Position numbers and translations under genes: made by a program. From the NCBI RefSeq assembly GCF_023159225.1, contig NC_063180.1, positions 10,289,297 through 10,353,296 of the forward strand: a stretch of 64,000 nt of DNA, written 5' to 3'. Positions 56,901 through 64,000 of this stretch are shown one piece after another (position 1 is the stretch's first letter; each line of letters starts with the position of its first letter). The DNA is from Perognathus longimembris pacificus. Its lineage: Eukaryota > Chordata > Mammalia > Rodentia > Heteromyidae. The notes beneath the pieces are model-generated. The model saw only the letters and a list, made by a program, of their open reading frames with translations, was not told where the DNA came from and searched no databases.

Positions 56901-57939
56901 ACATAAAAATAAACTTTATTTATATGAGAAAATTGATATTTGATATATGAATACTATGATTGATATTGTAATGATTTATTGAAGTCTAGATTGGTATCAA
57001 CCAGACATAATAATTTGGTTTGCAGGACAAGCATATGCATATATCAATCACAGTAGTTTTTTAAAATACAAAGCATTGCAATCCACCTGAGTTGTATATC
57101 TTTGAAGAAAATGAAAATATGCTAGATGTACCATATGGAAAATCATACAGTCTTTTGCTGTAAAGTACACACAAAGACTGTGCAGCAAAACTTCTCAGAC
57201 ATTTTACTAACTTAAGAGAAGTCATGAAAGATGCATGTAAAATGATCTCTTTATATATTTATGTGTGTGTATTAAAATGCACACAAACATTCAAGTACAA
57301 TCAAATGGGAAGCTTTCATAGAAAGCATAACAATGACCTTTAGAGAATAAAAAGTCACTCTCTATGACATTGCTCTATGCACATCTAAGTATTTAATTTT
57401 ACAACACAGTGTAGCACACTGTTTTACATTTTCCAAGTTGGAAAGGGATTATAAATATGGGTACATTTGTGAACTTGAAGTTTCCACACCCTCTGGGCAG
57501 AACTGCAACCTCCCACTAGAAGGGAAATTTAGAAACCTATTTCAAAACTTCTAATAATGTGTATGTTATTTACTTCAGAACTTTTAATCTTAGTTCTTTC
57601 CAGTGAAACAATATTCTTAAGGCATGCAAATAGATAAAATGTTGTTGACAGAATATTAGTTTACAGCAAAGAATCTATTGGAATAAATCCCTGAATGATA
57701 ATAACAGTTACTAGGTCTATCAAATAGGTTTCATTTTAAAATAATAGTAGTCAAATATTTCAGTTTTTTTTCAAACATGAAATTTATGTAAAATACAAGT
57801 TTACTATGATACACATAATTAACCTTTGTGTTTTGTACTTCTCATTGGATTTCAGAAGAAAAAAACATCATAAAAAAGAACAATGTTTTGCTTAGATATG
57901 GTGAAGTTATATGCCATGTCTTTTGTAGAAATTTGGGCT
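56901..57939. other. anonymous AT-rich sequence
   Basis: No gene recognised. Confidence 0.4.
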
Positions 57940-59345
57940 TCTTGGCACAGAATAAAACTTCCTTAATAAAGGCTCAGAAATTCAACAAATCAAAGAAAGA
58001 TTGAACAAATGGGACTACATCAAACTGCAGAGCTTCTGCAGGGCAAATGACATAGCTTGCAAGATAAACAGAAAGCCCACAGATTGGGAGAAGATGTTCA
58101 CTGGTCATACAACAGACAAAGGCCTCATATCTAAAATATATGCAGAACTAAAAAAATTAAATTCCTCCAAAACAAAACCTCTAAGAACCAACAGTCCCCT
58201 CACCAAGTGGGCTAAAGACCTAAAACCGGTTTCTCTGAAGAGGAAATGAGAATGGCTAAGAGACACATGAGAAAATGCTCTACATCACTGGCCATAATAG
58301 AAATGCAAATCAAAACAACATTGAGATTCCACCTCATCCCAATAAGAATGTCCATTATCAGGAAAATTAACAATAACAAATGCTGGAGGGGATGTGGTCT
58401 AAAGGGAACCCTACTTTATTGTTGGTGGGAATGTAAACTGGTTCAGCCACTCTGGAAAGCAGTATGGAGATTCCTCAGAAGCCTAAACATAGAGCTCCCC
58501 TAGGACCCCACAGCCCCACTTTTGGGTATCTACCCAAAAGACTACAAACAAGACCAAACTAAAGCCACAAGCACAACAATGTTTTCACAGCACAATTTGT
58601 CATAGCTAAAATATGGAACAAACTCCTCAGTGGACAAATGGCTCAGGAAAATTTGGTACATATTAAAATGGAATTTTATGCCTCTATCAGAAAGAATGAC
58701 ATTGCCCCATTCATGGAAGGTCTTGGAAAAAAAACATACTAAGTGAATTGAGCCAGATCCAAAGAAACATGGACTGTATGGGTTCCCTCATAGGGAATAA
58801 TTAGCACAGGTTTTGGCTAGTCACAGAAGAGGATCACAAGAGCCCAATAGCTATCTATAACCTTATGAACACATAAGATGATGTTAAGTGAAATGAACTC
58901 CATGTTATGGAAAAGAGTGTTATATCACTGTTGTAATTACTTTCAACATGCCATATGAAACTGTAGCTGGTTTTTTGTGGGTTTTTTTTTTTTTTTTTTT
59001 TTTGGTGTAGATGATCCTCTTGTATCCCCTGCCTGGGGTTGTCCCCAAGCTAACACTGTATCTCATCTGAGTACCCTGGATACTGAATATACTGATATTA
59101 GAACTAGGGAAGGGAATGGGAATATCAAAATCGAGAGACAACGGATAAAAAGACAAACGACTCCAAAAGCAATACTTAGAAAACCATTTGGTGTAAACCA
59201 AGTGACCAACTCATGGGGGGAGAGGGAAAGGGGGAGAGTAGAGGGGGAGGAAATGAGGAAGGAGGTAACAAATTGTACAAGAAATGTACCCACTGCCTAA
59301 CATATGAAACTATAACTCCTCTGTACATCACTTTGACAATAAATA
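57940..59345 (+). mobile_element. 5'-truncated L1 with the largest ORF2 tail in the window
   Basis: About 1.4 kb of L1. ORF2 C-terminal region: NKWDYIKLQSFCRAND, WEKMFTGHTTDKGLISKIYA, TKWAKDL (58001-58249), frameshift, then [20 protein letters not shown] and NNKCWRGCG...CWWECKLVQPLWKAVWRFLR (58246-58503), stop, then GIYPKDYKQ. The cysteine-rich motif retains its cysteines, but the usual histidine before the third cysteine is tyrosine. The 3' UTR follows with an internal T-run (58981-59003), a G/A-rich tract (59214-59250), and TACATCACTTTGACAATAAA at the end. Frames 58920-59300 on both strands are its shadows. Confidence 0.95.
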
Positions 59346-59744
59346 AGTAATTATTCAGAAAAAAGTGGAAAGTTTAAATGCAGTAATTAAAGGAAAGTTA
59401 CTCTTTAAAAAAAGAATTTAAATTTTTAGCTTACCATTTCACTGGAAGAAAGAGTATTTAATTCCAAGTTTTTTTTCTATATAGACACAGGAAAGCTAAT
59501 CACTGATGATCTTTTTAATTTTGTGCTTGCCATTATTAAGTAAAGATTGGCTTACAATATGGAGTACCAATTTTTATTCTGAGATGTTTATATTTAGTAA
59601 TGACCAGAATGTTTATACTAATGGAGAACCCTTCCTTTACCATACCTCTTTTGATTTTTTACCCTTCTATTATTTCTTTTTTATAAAGAAATATGATCTT
59701 TTATAAAAATATTAATGCTTATTTTTCTTTTATTCATTTTATGT
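59346..59744. other. anonymous sequence
   Basis: The frame 59506-59706 shows no domain. Confidence 0.4.
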
Positions 59745-59825
59745 TTATCTGGTACCATTGAATTGAACCCAGGGCCTCATTCATGCTAGGCAAGCTATCT
59801 ACTACCAAACCACATTCACTGCCTC
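59745..59825 (-). mobile_element. ID-like SINE, antisense
   Basis: TTGAATTGAACCCAGGGCCT, CATTCATGCTAGGCAAGCTA, TCTACTACCAAACCACATTC is the complement of an ID-type B box to A box. It lies within the minus frame 59734-60078, which is not credible as a gene. Confidence 0.7.
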
Positions 59826-60254
59826 TGGTATTATTTCTTAACAAGTTCTCTCTTTGTGAGTGACAGGCTTGAAGCAAGCCATTGTTAAATGTAATGTTTC
59901 TTAATACTACATAGCATTTAATAGTTTCATGGTGCCTGAGAAATACAAATTCTACAAAGCAGTGATTTTCAGGCATTTTTGCTAAGTAAGCCGAACTGTT
60001 TCCAAGACAATAAAGATTGTGGCCACATTGGAGTCCCATATTCTTCCTAGGATCACTTTTGCAACACATGCAATGCAAAAAGACAGAAAAAGCAATTATG
60101 TGAGGTTTCTAAAGTTAATAAGTGAATAAACACTGATTTAGGTTAAGAGCAGCTTGATTTTTACTATGTACTTGTCTAGTTAATAAGCCTAGGTCTGATC
60201 TATAAGGTTTATTTCATTGGACATTGGTTTCCTTGTTCTGATTCTGAGAGATTC

Positions 60255-61680
60255 CTGCCAGTCAATATGCACCCATTCAGTCTTGGAAAGAATAGTGGTT
60301 CCTGTGTAAGAGCCGGGCAGTAAGTATTTATTGAAGCTATCATGGACCGGACACTTGATTCAGACCATGGGAATACAATCATAAACAAAACCATCACCAC
60401 CACCAATAACAACAAATAATCTGACAGTAATACAAGTTTCAGACAAACGTATATTCTATTGAGAAAAGACAAAAAGAATAAAGAATTAATTAAATAACAC
60501 ATTAAACATGGAAAGCTAAGACATTGATCAAGATGTTTGTACTCACAAATTGACATGAAATGAAACCCTTCTGTGAAACTATTTAAACATTCAGAAAAAT
60601 GAAAAGCTACATGAAGTTAACATAGTTAACATAAATCAAGTTTTAGGTAATGTCTCAAAATGTAAATGCCCTATAAACAAAGACTTAAAAAATTGACCTA
60701 TGTACAACTATGTAAAGAACATTCCAAACAGAGAAAATGAAGTTCTAAAGCACCACATCAAAGCTTTGGGTGAGCAACAAGGAGAACAAAAGCTGGGAGT
60801 AGAAGGGGAAGTTGAGGAATATTTATGAGTACTAACATTGTTTAAATCTCATAGGATGGTGGCTTTTATTGATTGATTGATTGCTGGTCCTGGGGATTGA
60901 ACTCTGGGCCTACATGCTGTCCCTAAGCCTCTTTGTGCTCAAGGCTAGCACTCAACCTCTTGAGCAACAGCACCACTTCTGCCTTTTTCTGAGTAGTATA
61001 TTGGAGAAAAGAATATCAGAGACTCTGGCTTACCTGAGATTTTGCTCCGGCTGGCTTCAAACTGCAATACTGATATCTCAGCATCCTGAGTAGCTAGGAT
61101 TACATGTGTGAGCCAGTGGTGCCAGGCCAGATGGTAGCTTTTATTTAGAAATATAGACCCATTAGAAGCTTTTGATGGGAAGTTTACATGGCATGACCCA
61201 TTTTCTCATTAAGTAAGTTCAATGAGACCACCCAGAGCCTCCCAAATAGTACATGTCATGATGTCTTATTAAAGTCATCTTTTTAGGCTCTTCAGGAAAG
61301 TTAGAAGAATCATGTTGACTAGATGACAGAGAGAGATTATCTGACTAAGGAATCATGAAATCCAACACAGACAAGCACATGAGAAGGAAAATTTCATAGT
61401 ATTGCAAAGAATTCTGTTAGGGTGACACAAATAGAACAGGACTAACATATTAGATGTATGGTTATAATGGAAATGAGTAGATTAGTGCACATATGAACAC
61501 AGAAAGCAAGGTATAGTTTTCCGTTGGGAGCATAAAAATATATTTGAGTTAAGACAGAGGAAAAGGACTTAAATGGAAATAATGTCCAGTCTGAGGTGCC
61601 TGGTGATATTTGAGGTGAGAGTGGCCAGCAGAATTACGAGGACATCCCTGAAACGACTCATCCTTTACCACTTTATTGTT
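60255..61680 (+). mobile_element. possible ancient mammalian interspersed repeat, split by a SINE
   Basis: AGTAAGTATTTATTGAAGC, GGGAATACAATCATAAACA, AAGAACATTCCAAACAGAG and, beyond the SINE, CATTAGAAGCTTTTGATGGG, AGGTGCCTGGTGATATTTGA resemble in order a common old mammalian repeat whose name I cannot give with certainty. Highly diverged. Confidence 0.3.
60871..61129 (-). mobile_element. composite 7SL-tRNA SINE, antisense, with 16-bp TSD
   Basis: CTGGGGATTGAACTCTGGGC, CTCTTGAGCAACAGCACCAC, GCTGGCTTCAAACTGCAATA, CTGAGTAGCTAGGATTACAT, GTGAGCCAGTGGTGCCAGGC. Flanks GATGGTGGCTTTTATT (60855-60870) and GATGGTAGCTTTTATT (61130-61145) match at 15 of 16. The tail became (GATT)n. This is the only older-type copy here with a clear duplication. 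The frame 60881-61093 lies inside it. Confidence 0.92.
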
Positions 61681-64000
61681 CACGATGGCCGCAAGTGATG
61701 TCATTTAAATATTCTTAGATATTAATTAAATATTCTTAAATTTAATTAATTAATTAATCATTAATTAAGTATTCTTAGATAATCAACTTAGATAATACAA
61801 TAATATTTTACATGCAAATAAAAAACTGTCCCATGGAGAGTTGCTCATGTTTATTTCACTTAATTTTTCAATCATCAGATTGTCACAGGATCTGAGAAAA
61901 GCCACCAGCAAACTTTTCTGAAAGCACCAGCCAGGCATATTCTCTTGGTAAGGGCAAATATGACTCATATTCATGGGGAACATTGACTTCAGTGTATGAA
62001 AACATGGTTTAAATCACAACAGTGTACAAATATAGTCCTAGTATACCATCCAGCACATAAATGTGCACAATTCCAACTGCTCCTGCATTAGGAACTTCCA
62101 GGAAAACAGCAGACTAGAAATCATGGTGAAAATAGGAAATTTTTGAAATGTATTAGCAACCATGAGAATCCTGACTTAATAATTTAAAAACTAAAGTTTC
62201 CTTTTCTCTATCTTTAACAAAGTGAATAATTTCTATTCCCTTGGCTTTTGTGGATGACTAAATTAGATAAAGAACAAAAAACAATTATTGTCAAAGCAAT
62301 AGACATCTGTCAGGTATTATTTGCAATGATGATCATAATATAAATAATTGATTTTAAACAATGCAGTAATTTATCTGTTATATTCTTTATATACCAAAGT
62401 AAAATGCAATTTGCAATTTTAACCAGAAAATTAACAGTCTTCTCCCAATTGTTTTCAATAAATAATGCTGGTTCCTGTCAGAATAAGATGTCAGAGTAGA
62501 GGTTTACTTCCTCAAACTCTGTGAATGAGAACAGGGTAAGAGACTATGGTTTGGTTAGAACTACTAAAGGGGAACAGAACAACCAATGATGTGTCAAAAC
62601 AGAAATTGACAGACATAATCAACAGATTTAACCTCATCCCTTCCACTTTCTTGACAGAACAGGAGACCTAGCTGTGAGACAAAACTTTCTCAGATAAACA
62701 TCAAACCCTGGTTTGAGGTTTGGGGGAGTCAACAACCAACAAGGAAACCTTTCAATTTCCTTATCTCAGAAAGTGACAGTGAGGCACCATTTTGTAGGAG
62801 GTATCCTGCTTAAGACAGAGCTACTGAGGCACTCAGATTTCATTAGCACCTTGAAATCTGCCATTTGCTAACCAAGTTCTGAGTCTGAGACTCAATTAGG
62901 ACATAAGAAACAAAGATACAGTTGGTGATTAAAGTGATTTAAAGCATTCAGCAGGTGTCCAAGTAAGTGTCCCTCATCAGACCTTGGGATGAAGAGTCAG
63001 TTTACTCTTAATATAAAGATACTTCATAATCCTAGACCAACTCTTTTGTAGAGAGTACGAAATACCTAGTCTTTGCTAGTAGAGAGCTCTTGTTACTGAG
63101 ATATCAATTTATATGGATTGTTGGTTAGCAAATACAGGTGTGACAAAATTCAGCCCCACCTAGCAATTTCATTCTTTGACTTCATTTAATAAAAAATAGA
63201 AGAGTCAGTTTCTGGTAGGTAGACCAGACTATAAAGTGATTGGCTTAGACTAACTGAGTTCAGAGAACTTGTGGCAAGACAAACTTTGAGATTGAGCCAC
63301 AACCAGAAAGTTTCATGTCTATAAAGCAATTTATATTTAGTATTTTGGGGTCACCCACTTACAAAAGGCTGCAAGAAGAGGAGGATAAGACACAAAAGGC
63401 AGAAGCATCTGCTTGAAGGACCATACAACTAATGCATCATTAGGACGCTGAAGGTGAGGACATGGGAGCAATCGATGGAGTAACTCTCCCTGGCTAGGAG
63501 AGAATTACATTAACTGTAGACAATATGCCAATAAGTCTTTAAGCCTTCCACTTGAGATCTGCCCATAGTCCAGGCCTGACTCTAAATTACGTACTAACTG
63601 ATGAGGGAGGCAGCCCACCCACCTAGATTTAAATCATGTAATCTCCATATTCTCCTGCATGTCTCTCACATACATACACATAGACACCAATAAAAATGTT
63701 CATATTATATTAAAAATGTCAGTTTATAAGTCTATCTGTGTTGCTGTTTTGGTTCCGTTGCTTTGATTTTGTATCCATTTAACGGTATAAAGTTTTTGTA
63801 TATTCTGAAATAGACCATTTACTTTTTAATATAGGCTATTTTCTCATTTCCATTTACTGTTTATTTCTTTTTCTAACTTCCATTCTTCTGCTTGAAGTCA
63901 TCATATTGCAGGATCATATAACTTGCACTTCAGTATTTAATTTTAGCCTATATTTTCATCACTTTCTGTTGCTCTTGTCTGTTTGCAGTTTCATTCAGTC
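61681..64000. other. anonymous sequence to the right edge
   Basis: A (TTAA)-rich repeat with partial duplication of the phrase TTAAATATTCTTA lies near 61700-61775. No SINE, L1 or gene recognised over the last 2.2 kb. The minus frame 61783-61983 shows no domain. Confidence 0.45.

Noticed and set aside
59734..60556. Two adjacent minus frames (114 and 115 codons)
   Set aside because: The first contains an antisense ID element; the second overlaps possible ancient repeat sequence. No recognised domains.

Overview
The window is nuclear DNA of a mammal, almost certainly a rodent. It is AT-rich, densely packed with retroposons, and shows no recognisable host protein-coding gene. The most informative signal is a family of about 200-bp dimeric SINEs. 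The left arm is ID-like (tRNA-Ala-type) and the right arm is a second tRNA-like unit ending in an A-tail. This layout fits the IDL-Geo SINE described from geomyoid rodents (kangaroo rats, pocket mice, pocket gophers). The order-level call is strong; the superfamily call is inference from memory of that SINE and needs a database check.

Layout. 1-5416: two L1 pieces in opposite orientation. A minus-strand reverse-transcriptase fragment runs off the left edge, and a plus-strand piece carries a CpG-rich 5' UTR, ORF1 and the ORF2 endonuclease. The plus piece holds a nested antisense L1 3' end and a young IDL-Geo copy. 5417-10300: mostly anonymous sequence with old SINE, L2 and MIR debris. 10321-10822: an intact solitary LTR with a 6-bp target duplication. 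11.1-14.5 kb: an old L1 fragment, a dimeric 7SL SINE split by a young IDL-Geo, an L1 3' end, and an internally duplicated IDL-Geo followed by microsatellites. 14.5-24.9 kb: largely anonymous, with an MLT1-type LTR near 20.1-20.4 kb. 24.9-35.5 kb: SINEs, L1 3' ends, a long L2, and a repeat-poor stretch at 27.7-30.2 kb that contains a candidate 33-nt exon. 35.5-64 kb: further L1 3' ends, SINEs, MIRs, a MER2-like DNA transposon remnant and many microsatellites.

How the parts relate. Two SINE generations are visible. The older composite has a 7SL-derived (B1/Alu-like) left arm and a tRNA-like right arm. The younger IDL-Geo keeps a very similar right arm but has an ID left arm. Only the younger class shows near-perfect 11-17 bp target duplications and long pure A-tails. 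The SINE TSDs and A-tails imply mobilisation by L1 machinery. At least nine L1 3' ends share one 3' UTR type: a purine/G-rich tract followed by a terminal motif ending in AATAAA. One further L1 (49.7-50.5 kb) has a different 3' UTR and belongs to another lineage.

All longer open reading frames I could interpret are L1-derived or fall in 5' UTR, SINE or simple-repeat sequence. I see no tRNA gene, CRISPR array or bacterial or viral operon, and no convincing novel coding system. The leads most worth checking are the L1 inversion at 1-5416, the shared SINE right arm, the SINE template-switch variants, and the candidate microexon.
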